Positions 15,924 to 23,662 of a stretch of 37,421 nucleotides of DNA are shown piece after piece (the first letter of the stretch is position 1; the number at the start of each line of letters is the position of its first letter). Source of the DNA: JBKPNX01 sp046732855 (GTDB lineage: Bacteria > Pseudomonadota > Alphaproteobacteria > Geminicoccales > Geminicoccaceae). Position numbers and translations under genes: made by a program. The stretch spans positions 1 to 37,421 of the forward strand of contig JBKPNX010000090.1 in the NCBI GenBank assembly GCA_046732855.1. Direction: 5' to 3'. The notes beneath the pieces are model-generated. The model was not told the origin of the DNA, did no database searches, and was given only the letters and a program-made list of their open reading frames with translations.

Positions 15924-17318
15924 ATGACCAGCGCTGCCTCCGCGCGCGACTGCGGTTGCGCCCATTCCGACGCCCTCGCGCCGGCCCCGGCACGCGAGCC
16001 CGCCGATGCCGTACCCTGCTGTCCGCAGCTGCCGGCAGATCGTAGCTGCGACGTCCTCGACTTTCACTACCGCCTGATCCACACCGCCACGGTCAACGTC
16101 GACAACCCGCCGCGCCGGGTGCCCGTCGAGGTGATTGTGCACGCCCGTCTCGAGCGCTGCCCCGGTCCGCTCGCGCTCGGCGATCTGGTCTACAGCACGA
16201 CCCTGCTGCCGGGCGAGAAGGTGCGCCTGTTCAGCACCGACCGGCGCACCCGCTTCTCGCTCGACAGCTCGACCAGCGTCAGCTACCGCCGCGAGCAGAC
16301 CTCGGAAGAACGCTATTTCATGTCGAGCATGAGCGACTTCATGTCCGACCTGACCGTGCGCGACGAGGCCCGCTCGGCCAATCAGAAGCGCGGCTCGGTC
16401 GAGAGCCACGGCGAGACCAACGGCGCGCTCGAAGCGTTCTTTGCCGGGCCGTCGATCGATGTCAAAGGCTCGTACAACGCCGAGTCGACCAGTGAGTTCG
16501 TGCGCGAGCTGAACCAGCACGCCCGCGCGTCGTCGCAGCGTGCGGTCGAGGCGACCCGCGCGGCCAGTTCCGTCTCGGTCGGCGAGGTGCAGTCGCGCAG
16601 CCACACCGAGGGCGAATCGGAGGACCACTTCGAATCGGCGTCGCGGGTCTTCGCCAACCCGAACCACTGCCACACCGTCACCTTCTATTTCTACCAGATC
16701 AACAAGACCCAGAAGGTCCGCCTGACGCTCGAGTCGGTCCGGCGGCGCGTGATCGATCCGGCCGGCGACACCCGCGTCGCCAACAACCCGTTCACCTCGC
16801 GCGGCGAGGTATCGGTGATCCCGAGCGCGGTGCTCGCGACCGACAGGCAGCGCCTCGAGGTCGAGCAGGTCGGCCGGACGAGCGTCGCCGCCGCCCAGGC
16901 CGGCACGGTCGCGAGCGGCAATCAGACGCTGCTCGCGACCCGGCTGGCGACCGCGAGCTTCACGATCGCCCAGCCGGCCGAGCCGCTGCCGACCGCGGTG
17001 CGGACCCAGGCGCTCGCCGCGGTGGACGCCGACCTCGCCAAGGCCGGCCTGATCGACCGCAAGACCGGCGAGGCGACCGCGGAGCTCAAGGCGAGCTTCG
17101 CGTTCGAGGCGACCACCTCCCTGCCCACCCCCGGCATGCTGGTCCGCGGCTGCCTGGACGAGTGCGACATCTGCGAACCGGGGGTGATGCGCGAGATCGA
17201 GCTCGACCTGGAGCGCAAGGCGCTGGAGAACGAGCTACTGAAGCGCCGCATCGAGCTTCTGGACCAGAGCCAGGAATACCGCTGCTGCCCCTGCGCGCCG
17301 CCGGCCGAAGCGGCGTAA
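15924..17318 (+). CDS. Unrecognised Cys-flanked 464-aa protein
   Basis: I cannot assign a function. The protein has no signal peptide and no membrane helix. Cysteines cluster at the ends: C10, C12, C32, C33, C42 and C79 at the N-terminus; C410, C414 and C417 (RGCLDECDICEPG) and C454, C455 and C457 (YRCCPCAPP) at the C-terminus. Only C249 lies between. Residues 45-115 look beta-rich (DFHYRLIHTATVNVDNPPRR, then TTLLPGEKVRLFSTDRRTRF). Residues 120-240 are Ser/Glu-rich and mostly helical. Residues 242-262 (VFANPNHCHTVTFYFYQINK) look like a conserved core. Residues 421-447 form a probable coiled coil (MREIELDLERKALENELLKR). The ATG at 15924 follows GAGAGGA and AAGG. It stands between a cyclase and gfa, with its own promoter-like element. 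The Cys ends suggest metal binding or cross-linked assembly (inference). Confidence 0.8.
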   Translation: MTSAASARDCGCAHSDALAPAPAREPADAVPCCPQLPADRSCDVLDFHYRLIHTATVNVDNPPRRVPVEVIVHARLERCPGPLALGDLVYSTTLLPGEKVRLFSTDRRTRFSLDSSTSVSYRREQTSEERYFMSSMSDFMSDLTVRDEARSANQKRGSVESHGETNGALEAFFAGPSIDVKGSYNAESTSEFVRELNQHARASSQRAVEATRAASSVSVGEVQSRSHTEGESEDHFESASRVFANPNHCHTVTFYFYQINKTQKVRLTLESVRRRVIDPAGDTRVANNPFTSRGEVSVIPSAVLATDRQRLEVEQVGRTSVAAAQAGTVASGNQTLLATRLATASFTIAQPAEPLPTAVRTQALAAVDADLAKAGLIDRKTGEATAELKASFAFEATTSLPTPGMLVRGCLDECDICEPGVMREIELDLERKALENELLKRRIELLDQSQEYRCCPCAPPAEAA

Positions 17319-17592
17319 CGTCAGTCCGGCCTCCGGGCGCGTGATCGCCTGGAGGCCGCCCGGCGTGGTGCCGGACTCCGCCCGAGGCCCAGCCCGGTCC
17401 GCGCCACCGGCGGACGGACGCGCGCACCATGTCCGCGCCGCCGCCCCGCCCGATCGCGGTACGCCGACCACCCACGTGACCTCCCATTCTCCCCTTGCGT
17501 GGCCCTCGCCTCGGTCGCATCATCAGGGCGAGGCCCGCACGGGCTTGGCGGAGAAGACCGCCAGTTGAGGTGACAAGGGGAGGCTGAGGACA

Positions 17593-18162
17593 ATGGCTGT
17601 TGCGATTCATCCCGCCGTGGACAACGGCGTGAAGCCCGCAGGGCGGGATTTTACCGGCGGAACCCTCGTGTGCCATTGCACCAATCGGCCGGTAAGGGTG
17701 AGAATCGACGGGCAGTCCGCGCACAACCACGTGTGCGGCTGCACCAAATGCTGGAAGCCCGAAGGCGCCCTGTTCTCGATGGTCGCGGTCGTGCCGCGGG
17801 ACAAGGTGAGCGTGGTCGAGAACGGCGACAAACTGCAGATCGTCGACCGCTCGGCAACGATCCAGCGCTACGCCTGTCGCGACTGCGGCGTGCATATGTA
17901 TGGGCGGATCGAGAACCAGGGCCACCCGTTCTACGGTCTCGATTTCATCCACACCGAGCTGTCACCGCAGCAGGGCTGGGCGGCGCCGGAATTCGCCGCG
18001 TTCGTGTCATCGATTATCGAGGCGGGGGCCAAGCCCGATCAGATGGGCGCGGTCCGCGCGCGGCTGAAGGAGCTGGGCCTCGAGCCCTATGACTGCCTGT
18101 CGCCGCCCTTGATGGACGCGATCGCGACCCATGTCGCCAAGGCCAAAGGCATCCTGCACTGA
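17593..18162 (+). CDS. gfa: S-(hydroxymethyl)glutathione synthase (glutathione-dependent formaldehyde-activating enzyme)
   Basis: 189 aa. It accelerates the condensation of formaldehyde with glutathione, the first step of the glutathione-linked formaldehyde oxidation route. All the zinc-site cysteines of the Gfa fold are visible: C27 and C29 (LVCHCTNRPV), C48, C50 and C53 (HVCGCTKCWKPEG), and C95 and C98 (YACRDCGVHMYGR). The long, highly conserved GHPFYGLDFIHTELS segment and the C-terminal GLEPYDCLSPPLMDAIATHV separate true Gfa from the wider GFA-domain family. The ATG at 17593 follows GGGGAGGCTGAGGACA. The 274-bp gap before it has no supported gene. The partner genes adhI/flhA and fghA are not in the window. 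Confidence 0.95.
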   Translation: MAVAIHPAVDNGVKPAGRDFTGGTLVCHCTNRPVRVRIDGQSAHNHVCGCTKCWKPEGALFSMVAVVPRDKVSVVENGDKLQIVDRSATIQRYACRDCGVHMYGRIENQGHPFYGLDFIHTELSPQQGWAAPEFAAFVSSIIEAGAKPDQMGAVRARLKELGLEPYDCLSPPLMDAIATHVAKAKGILH

Positions 18163-18315
18163 TCGAGCTTGAGATCAGCGGCGTCCTTGACCGTCGCGCA
18201 GGCGTGCTCGAAGCGCGCATCTGAGTCTCGCCCCGGCCGCCGCCTGCTCGACTGACACGCAGTCAGGCATGCGGCTGCCGGCGCTTGCGGCACGCCGGGA
18301 CGCGCGCCCGGTGGC

Positions 18316-19353
18316 TCACCCGTGGGCGTGGCCGTGGGCGTAGTGCTCGCGCAGGAGGTCGCGGCCAAAGTTGCGGGTCAGATCGTGCCAGACACTGTGG
18401 ATGTGGTTGGCGTTGTTCTGAGTATTGTCGTACTCGACGAGCGTGATCGGGCCGTGCAGGCGCCAGTAGTTGGGCTGGCCCTCTTCGAGCGGCCCGCCCC
18501 AGGCGAAGTGGATCGCATCGACCCCGGCCTCGCGCACGCGGGCGACCTCGACCGCAGCCAGCTCGCCGCGCAGATTGCCGGCATAGGCCTCGAGCAGCTC
18601 AAGCGCGAGATTGCGGCCGGCCTCGTCCATCGCCGCGAGCGGCAGGCCCTGGCGCTCGCGTAGCGCGTCCTCGCGGCCGGGCTCGGTGATGATGTTGCCG
18701 AGCGAGCTCTTCGCGATGATCGCGCGCTCGCGCTCGGCCTCGCCGAGGCTGCGGATCAGCTCGTACGACAGGTCGGTCTCGTGCCCGAGCGTACGGTGCC
18801 CGGCCATGGGATAGCCTTCCGGCACGCGCGCGGGATTGGCGCCCCAGAACGCGGGCGTCACGCCGAACAGCTCCTCGGTCACTGCGGTGAAGTTGAGCGA
18901 CAGATGGTGCCCCTCGATGCGCCAGCCCCACGGCAGCCGGCCGGGCGCGCCGAAGACCGTGACGCTGTAGTTTTCGGGATTGCGGTAGAAGCGCTGGTGA
19001 TTCTCGATCAGGCCGAGCGGCTCCTCGAGGCTCATGACGTCCACGGCTTTGCGGTAGCCGATCTCGCTCAGCGCGTAGCGCAAGAGGTCGTGCAGCGCGG
19101 CTTTCGATGCGGCGCTCATCTGCTCGATCGGCACGCCGGCGCGCTGGCGCGGCACGTAATGCCAATTGGCGCGCTCGCGGTCATCGAAGGGCCAGCTCAC
19201 CTGCCGGCGCTGCGCGTCGCTCAAGCTCTCGACGAACGAGGCCGCAAGGGTCGCCATGGTGGCGCGCGAGGCGCGCCCGCGCGCGGCGGTCTCCGGCAGC
19301 GTGGTAGCGCGCAGCAGCAACGACCGTCCAGGATGCAGGTGGCTTCGGCTCAT
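18316..19353 (-). CDS. DUF3500 family protein
   Basis: 345 aa from ATG 19353. An ATG five codons earlier is part of the GAGGAGG ribosome-binding site itself, so the downstream ATG is the start. Family blocks are WHYVPRQRAGVPIEQM, LFGAPG-like FGAPGRLPWGWRIEGHHLSL, GHRTLGHETDLSYELIRSL and YWRLHGPITLVEYDN ending NHIHSVWHDLTRNFG. These blocks are rich in His, suggesting a metal site. The C-terminus is His-rich (HYAHGHAHG). The N-terminus (LLLRATTLPETAARGRA) is not a clear signal peptide. The function of DUF3500 is unknown. It lies 72 nt after pgeF in the same direction and could be the last gene of the lgt operon or have its own promoter. Confidence 0.85.
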   Translation of the reverse strand: MSRSHLHPGRSLLLRATTLPETAARGRASRATMATLAASFVESLSDAQRRQVSWPFDDRERANWHYVPRQRAGVPIEQMSAASKAALHDLLRYALSEIGYRKAVDVMSLEEPLGLIENHQRFYRNPENYSVTVFGAPGRLPWGWRIEGHHLSLNFTAVTEELFGVTPAFWGANPARVPEGYPMAGHRTLGHETDLSYELIRSLGEAERERAIIAKSSLGNIITEPGREDALRERQGLPLAAMDEAGRNLALELLEAYAGNLRGELAAVEVARVREAGVDAIHFAWGGPLEEGQPNYWRLHGPITLVEYDNTQNNANHIHSVWHDLTRNFGRDLLREHYAHGHAHG

Positions 19354-19425
19354 GGCGTGCCTCCTCATTGTCGGCCTGATCCCAAGGTGCGACCGTTCGG
19401 CCGCGACGGCAACCCCCGGGAACGC

Positions 19426-20193
19426 TCAATCGAGCAGCGCGATCGCCGAGAGCATCAGGCCAAAGCGCTCGCTGCCGGCCTGGCGCGCGCGCCGCGCGCT
19501 GAAGAACCGCGCCGGATCGGCGTGCGTGTCGTCCGGCAACGCCGTGCTCTGCGCGATGCCGGCGCGTGCGAGGCGGCGCTGCACGTAACCTTTTAGTTCG
19601 AACAGCAGCCGATCGGAGTCGGCGGACGGCGCGAACAGATCGGCGCAGGTCGGGTCCTCGGCGGTGAACCGGGTCAGCAGCTCCGGGCCGACCTCGTAGG
19701 AGGATTGGGCGATGCACGGGCCGACTGCGGCGATCATGCGCGCGCGTGCCGCGCCGAGCCCGACCATGGCCTCGACGGTCGCCTCGATCACCCCGGCGAG
19801 CGCGCCGCGCCAGCCCGCATGGGCCGCACCGATCACCCCGGCCTGCGGATCAGCGAAGAGCACCGGCGCGCAGTCGGCCGAGAGAACGCCGAGGGTGACG
19901 TGCGGCCGATCGGTGACCAGCGCATCGGCCGCCACGCTTGGCCGCTGCGGCTGCGCGGCGCGCGTGCGGACGACGGCGGCGCCGTGCACCTGGCGCACCG
20001 TGCACAGGCTTGAGCTCGCCATGCCGAGGCGTTGCAGCGCGCGCGCCCGGTTCGCCTCGACGCGCCCGGCGTCATCGCCAGTCGAATAGCCGCAGTTGAG
20101 GGATGCAAATTCACCCTCGCTCACGCCGCCTTCCCGCGTGAAGAAACCGTGCCGGACCTGGCCGAGCAGACCGAGATTGCTGGCGGTCAGCAT
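19426..20193 (-). CDS. pgeF: Peptidoglycan editing factor PgeF (YfiH, copper oxidase/laccase-domain family)
   Basis: 255 aa from ATG 20193. The family removes wrongly incorporated Ser-containing cell-wall precursors (PgeF), and related members are reported to cleave purine nucleosides. The zinc-site motifs are present: VRQVHGAAVV (His), LSADCAPVLFAD (Cys) and GAAHAGWRGALAGVIEATV (His). Also typical are GFFTREGGVSEGEFASLNCG at the N-terminus and GPCIAQSSYEVGPEL. The gene overlaps the preceding methyltransferase gene by 7 nt. The longer frame upstream of 20193 lies inside that gene and has no family sequence. The cluster with lgt and the MidA-like gene is common in alphaproteobacteria. Confidence 0.93.
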   Translation of the reverse strand: MLTASNLGLLGQVRHGFFTREGGVSEGEFASLNCGYSTGDDAGRVEANRARALQRLGMASSSLCTVRQVHGAAVVRTRAAQPQRPSVAADALVTDRPHVTLGVLSADCAPVLFADPQAGVIGAAHAGWRGALAGVIEATVEAMVGLGAARARMIAAVGPCIAQSSYEVGPELLTRFTAEDPTCADLFAPSADSDRLLFELKGYVQRRLARAGIAQSTALPDDTHADPARFFSARRARQAGSERFGLMLSAIALLD

Positions 20194-21278
20194 CGAGGGA
20201 GCGTCGGCGCGTGAAAGCCCGGCGGCGCCGGTGCGGCCGGATCTGCGAGCACCAGCACCTTGAACAGCTCGCCCATGGCGCCGGGATCGGTCAGGCGGAA
20301 CAGGGCCGCGCGCAGCGCGCGCCGCTGATCCGGGGTCGCTCGCTCGAGCAGCTTCGCGGTGCGCAGGTGCACGCCAAGCGTCGCCAGAAACGTGCCCTGC
20401 GGGATCGGCCCGTACACCGCCGCACCGGCGCCGGCGGCGGCTTCGGCCAGGGCGCGAAAATCGACGTGCGTGGTCAGATCGGCGGTGCCGGGCGCAGCCA
20501 GCGGGCCGCAAGGCGCATGACGGCTCGTCGCCTGCAAGGTGTCGCCGGTCGGCCCCTCGGCCCAGGCGCCGTAGTCGATGATCAGGGCCACGCCGCCGTC
20601 ATCGGCGATACGCCGGGCGATGGCGCGGGCGAGCTCGCTGCGCGCCGGGCTGACCTCGGTGACGGTGCCGGGGGTTCCCTCGGGCAGCGAGGCGCCCAGA
20701 GCTGCGCGGCGCTGGTCGAGGCGGAAGACCAGCCGGCCCGCCGTATCCAGGTCCACGGCGCGCTCGACCCAGCCGCGCGCGGTGGCGACCAGTTGGTGCG
20801 TCGGCAGGGCATCGAAAAATTCGTTGGCGACCAGGAGGATTGGCCCCGGCGGCACCGCGCCGAACTGGTCGTGCCAGCTCACCGCGAAGCGCGCGAGGCG
20901 CGCCGACTGCGCCGCGCGCAGCGCTTCACTGGTCTCCACGAGGTGAAGGCGCAGGCTCCGATGAAAGCCCGGCACGCGCCGGGTCGCGCGCAACGAGTCG
21001 GCGAGCAGGGTGCCGCGTCCGGGGCCGAGCTCGACCAGATGGAACGGGGCCGGGGCGCCCAGGTCTCGCCACGCCTGCGCGAGCCACGCCCCGATCACCT
21101 CGCCGAAGGCCTGGCTGAGTTCCGGGGCGGTGACGAAATCGCCCTGCGCTCCCAGGGGATCCCGCTTGCGGTAGTAGCCGCAGGTCGGATGGTTGAGCGC
21201 GAGGTCCATGAAGCGGCCGACGGGGAGCGGCCCCTCGCGGCGGATCATCTCGGCAAGGACAGCCTCAAGATCGCTCAA
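20187..21278 (-). CDS. SAM-dependent methyltransferase, MidA/NDUFAF7 family
   Basis: 363 aa. The N-terminus has REGPLPVGRFMDLALNHPTCGYYRKRDPLGAQGDFVTAPELSQAFG, the signature of the family that includes mitochondrial NDUFAF7, which dimethylates an Arg of complex I subunit NDUFS2. The SAM site is LVELGPGRGTLLADSLRA (about 81-98), followed by NEFFDALPTHQL and the late LIIDYGAWA. The bacterial substrate is not established; complex I assembly is a reasonable guess. The start overlaps the end of lgt by 14 nt, and the end overlaps pgeF by 7 nt, so the three are translationally coupled. Confidence 0.92.
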   Translation of the reverse strand: MSDLEAVLAEMIRREGPLPVGRFMDLALNHPTCGYYRKRDPLGAQGDFVTAPELSQAFGEVIGAWLAQAWRDLGAPAPFHLVELGPGRGTLLADSLRATRRVPGFHRSLRLHLVETSEALRAAQSARLARFAVSWHDQFGAVPPGPILLVANEFFDALPTHQLVATARGWVERAVDLDTAGRLVFRLDQRRAALGASLPEGTPGTVTEVSPARSELARAIARRIADDGGVALIIDYGAWAEGPTGDTLQATSRHAPCGPLAAPGTADLTTHVDFRALAEAAAGAGAAVYGPIPQGTFLATLGVHLRTAKLLERATPDQRRALRAALFRLTDPGAMGELFKVLVLADPAAPAPPGFHAPTLPRC

Positions 21279-22083
21279 GGCCCGCCCGCGCCCGGCCGTA
21301 GCTGCGCACGATCAGCAGCGCCCCGAGCAGGATCATCGGCAGCGACAGCAGCTGCCCCATGGTGAAGCCGTCGAACAGGAAGCCCAGATGCGGATCCGGC
21401 TCGCGGAACAGCTCGGCGAACGAGCGCACCACCCCGTAGCCGATCAGGAAGATGCCACTCAGGCGTCCGTCCGCGCCCGGCTCCCGCGGCCGCCACGCAA
21501 ACCAGGTCACGACGCCAAACAAAACCAGGCCCTCGAGGCCCGCTTCATAGAGCTGGCTCGGATGGCGCGGCAGGTCGCCGCCGTGCGGGAACACCATCGC
21601 CCAAGGCACATCGGTAACGCGCCCGAACAGCTCGCCGTTGATGAAGTTGGCGATCCGCCCGAAGAACAGGCCGAGCGGAGCGGCGGCACAGACCGCATCG
21701 ACGATCTCGAGCGCGGAACGTTGCCGGAGGCGTGCGAAGATCAGCGCAGCCACGAGCACCCCGAGCGCGCCACCATGGAACGACATGCCGCCGTGCCACA
21801 CCGCGAGCGCCTCGAGCGGATGGGTGAGATAGAAGCCGGACCGGTAGAACAGAATGTAGCCGAGCCGGCCACCGATCACCACGCCGAGCGTGATGTACAC
21901 CAGAAGGTCGTCGATGTCGGTCGGGGTCAGTCGCCAGCCTGGCTGCCGCACGAGGCGCTTGACGTACTGCCAGCCGAGCACCAGGCCGGCGATGTAGGCG
22001 AGGGCATACCAGCGGATCGCGAACGGACCGATCTGGATCAGAACCGGATCGATCGCCGGAAAGGGCAGCGCGAGCAACGGCAC
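21265..22083 (-). CDS. lgt: Prolipoprotein diacylglyceryl transferase
   Basis: 272 aa. An inner-membrane enzyme that moves diacylglycerol from phosphatidylglycerol to the lipobox Cys of prolipoproteins, such as the two lipoproteins encoded in this window. Signatures are GPFAIRWYALAYIAGLVLGW, the catalytic-region VWHGGMSFHGGALG, and the Lgt signature GRIANFINGELFGRVTDVPW. HPSQLYEAGLEG and a C-terminal GQLLSLPMILLG follow. Seven membrane helices are evident. It is the first gene of the leftward cluster and is divergent from hsp20. The 281-bp intergenic region carries a 7-bp stem, GCGTCGC-AAG-GCGACGC (22149-22165). Confidence 0.96.
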   Translation of the reverse strand: MPLLALPFPAIDPVLIQIGPFAIRWYALAYIAGLVLGWQYVKRLVRQPGWRLTPTDIDDLLVYITLGVVIGGRLGYILFYRSGFYLTHPLEALAVWHGGMSFHGGALGVLVAALIFARLRQRSALEIVDAVCAAAPLGLFFGRIANFINGELFGRVTDVPWAMVFPHGGDLPRHPSQLYEAGLEGLVLFGVVTWFAWRPREPGADGRLSGIFLIGYGVVRSFAELFREPDPHLGFLFDGFTMGQLLSLPMILLGALLIVRSYGRARAGLERS

Positions 22084-22364
22084 TAGTGCCCTCGATTCCC
22101 ATGATCAGGCTGCTCGTCCATGGGGCGGATATAGGCATAGCCGGTTGCGCGTCGCAAGGCGACGCACGGCGGGGCGAACGGGGCGCGGCGGTGCCCGGAG
22201 GCCCATCGCGCGGCCACGTGTTCACGATGCTCCAGCGGTTGCGCTGGGACGAGCCGCTGCCATATCTGATGCAGGTCAAATGCCGCGGTGGCGAATCCGG
22301 CCAATCAGCGGCCCAAAATGCCGCCACACGGCATCAGCTCGTCTTTGCATCTGAGGAGGGAGAG

Positions 22365-22853
22365 ATGTACTGGCCAATGCTGCGGCCGTTCGGGCGCAAG
22401 TCTGAGCTGGCCGTCCGCGACAATGATCCGTTCACCGCGTTGCGGCGGGAGATGGATCGGCTGTTCGACAGTTTCGGGCGGGATGTCGGTTGGCCCGCAG
22501 AGGGCGCCCGCGCCGGCGCGATGACGCCCTCGCTCGACGTCAGCGAGAGCGAGGGCGAGATCAAGATCGACGTCGATCTGCCCGGCGTCGAGGAGAAGGA
22601 CGTGGACGTCGCGATCTCCGACAACGTCCTGACCATCAAAGGCGAGAAGAAGGCGGAGCGGGAAGAGAAGAAGAAGGACTTCCACCTGGTGGAACGGTCC
22701 TATGGCTCGTTCTCGCGTTCGCTCACCCTGCCGTTCGCCGTTGACCCGGACAAGGCCAAGGCGACGTTCAAGAACGGCGTGCTGTCGATCAGCCTGCCCA
22801 AGCCGCCGGAGGTGCAGGCGAAGGCGAAGAAGATCGCGATCAGCGCTCAGTGA
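22365..22853 (+). CDS. Small heat-shock protein (Hsp20/alpha-crystallin family)
   Basis: 162 aa from ATG 22365, chosen because of the strong GAGGAGGGAGAG just upstream. An ATP-independent holdase chaperone that keeps unfolding proteins soluble. The N-terminus has DPFTALRREMDRLFDSFGRD. The alpha-crystallin domain (about 50-150) contains SLDVSESEGEIKIDVDLPGV, the ISDNVLTIKGEK strand, HLVERSYGSFSRSLTLPF and the A-x-x-x-n-GVL motif FKNGVLSISLPK. An unusually charged KKAEREEKKKD loop marks the class A type. The leader might hold an RNA thermometer, but I could not fold a convincing anti-Shine-Dalgarno helix by eye. Chromosomal context is stress-related, with a DUF1127 gene next. Confidence 0.95.
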   Translation: MYWPMLRPFGRKSELAVRDNDPFTALRREMDRLFDSFGRDVGWPAEGARAGAMTPSLDVSESEGEIKIDVDLPGVEEKDVDVAISDNVLTIKGEKKAEREEKKKDFHLVERSYGSFSRSLTLPFAVDPDKAKATFKNGVLSISLPKPPEVQAKAKKIAISAQ

Positions 22854-22854
22854 G

Positions 22855-22874
22855 CGCGCCCCACATCGGGCGCG
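22855..22874 (+). terminator. Hairpin directly after hsp20
   Basis: CGCGCCC (22855-22861) pairs with GGGCGCG (22868-22874) around a 6-nt loop, starting 1 nt past the stop codon. Only a weak AGCCTT follows. A second inverted repeat (CGGGCGG / CCGCCCG) lies about 15 bp on. Confidence 0.4.
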
Positions 22875-23060
22875 AGCCTTACCGGATCGGGCGGTCCGCG
22901 CCGGCGGGCCGCCCGAGCTCGCCCGGCTGTTCCGCCGGGACGAACGGGGCGGGCTTCTGAACCTACGCTCGGCGAGATCGTGCCGGCGGCAGATTCGCAC
23001 TCCCTCAGGCTAAGTTGCTGCGCGGCCGTGGCGCGAATCGTGCGCCCGACGCGCCGCGGG

Positions 23061-23525
23061 TCAGGCCGCGAGGCCGGGAGCGGGTAGCGTCGGGACCGAC
23101 CGGTTGCTGTTGGCCGGCGCGGCCGGGACCGCGCTGCGTCTGCCCTCCAGCGCCAGCTCCGCCATGGCCTTGCGGCGGCGAACCCGCGGGTCGGCCAGCC
23201 GGCCGTCGACCGCGAGTTCGATGTCGCCCCGGCGCAGGCCGATGTCGGCCAGCAGCCGGTCGTCCAGCCCTGCGAGCTGGTGGACCGCCCGGTTCCGCGC
23301 AACCCTTCTGGCGAGCCGCTGCCGCAGCTCGCGGACGCCGGCCGCGAGGCGATCGATGCTCCAGCGGAAACCGCGCCAACCGGCCCCGAGCGCTTCCGCC
23401 ACGGCCCGCGCGTGCAGGCGGCGCCCTTCGGCCATGAACACGGTCGGATCGATCCGCGCCCAGTCCTCGCCCGAGGAACTATCGGCCGCCAGCCGCTCCG
23501 ATTGGACTGGCATATGCGCGCCCAT
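23061..23525 (-). CDS. DUF1127 domain protein
   Basis: 154 aa from ATG 23525, which follows CAGGAGAGCAAAC; an ATG seven codons earlier lies upstream of that site. Residues 78-108 (NRAVHQLAGLDDRLLADIGLRRGDIELAV) are a clear DUF1127 (YjiS-like) helix pair, normally found in 45-75-aa proteins. Here it sits inside a longer Arg/Ala-rich protein with amphipathic flanks. Short DUF1127 proteins in Agrobacterium and Rhodobacter are linked to RNA turnover and to phosphate and carbon physiology; whether this long form does the same is open. Its upstream region carries two copies of a 12-bp direct repeat and an AT-rich core. Confidence 0.75.
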   Translation of the reverse strand: MGAHMPVQSERLAADSSSGEDWARIDPTVFMAEGRRLHARAVAEALGAGWRGFRWSIDRLAAGVRELRQRLARRVARNRAVHQLAGLDDRLLADIGLRRGDIELAVDGRLADPRVRRRKAMAELALEGRRSAVPAAPANSNRSVPTLPAPGLAA

Positions 23526-23538
23526 GTTTGCTCTCCTG

Positions 23539-23604
23539 TTTTGCATTGCATACTCCTTAACCGTTTATAATATGGGCGCTTCTGATAAGTTTTTTTGCAT
23601 TGCA
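23539..23604. repeat. Two 12-bp direct repeats flanking an AT-rich promoter core
   Basis: TTTTGCATTGCA occurs at 23539-23550 and again at 23593-23604, 54 bp from start to start. Between them is the AT-rich GTTTATAATATGG. This contains TATAAT on the + strand (23566-23571) and TATTAT on the - strand (23567-23572). The first copy lies 13 bp upstream of the DUF1127 start codon. Confidence 0.7.
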
Positions 23605-23662
23605 GCTATGACGTTCCGCCGCGCCGGCGGGCAAAATCGTTGCCGAAACGCCGCTGCGACGC

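Noticed and set aside
20193..20511. N-terminal extension of pgeF
   Set aside because: It lies within the MidA-like gene and carries no family sequence; ATG 20193 gives the normal PgeF length.
22238..22270. Heat-shock (RpoH-type) promoter or RNA thermometer before hsp20
   Set aside because: GTTG and CATATCTGAT resemble RpoH boxes but are 19 bp apart with mismatches. No stable helix covering the GAGGAGG could be drawn by eye.
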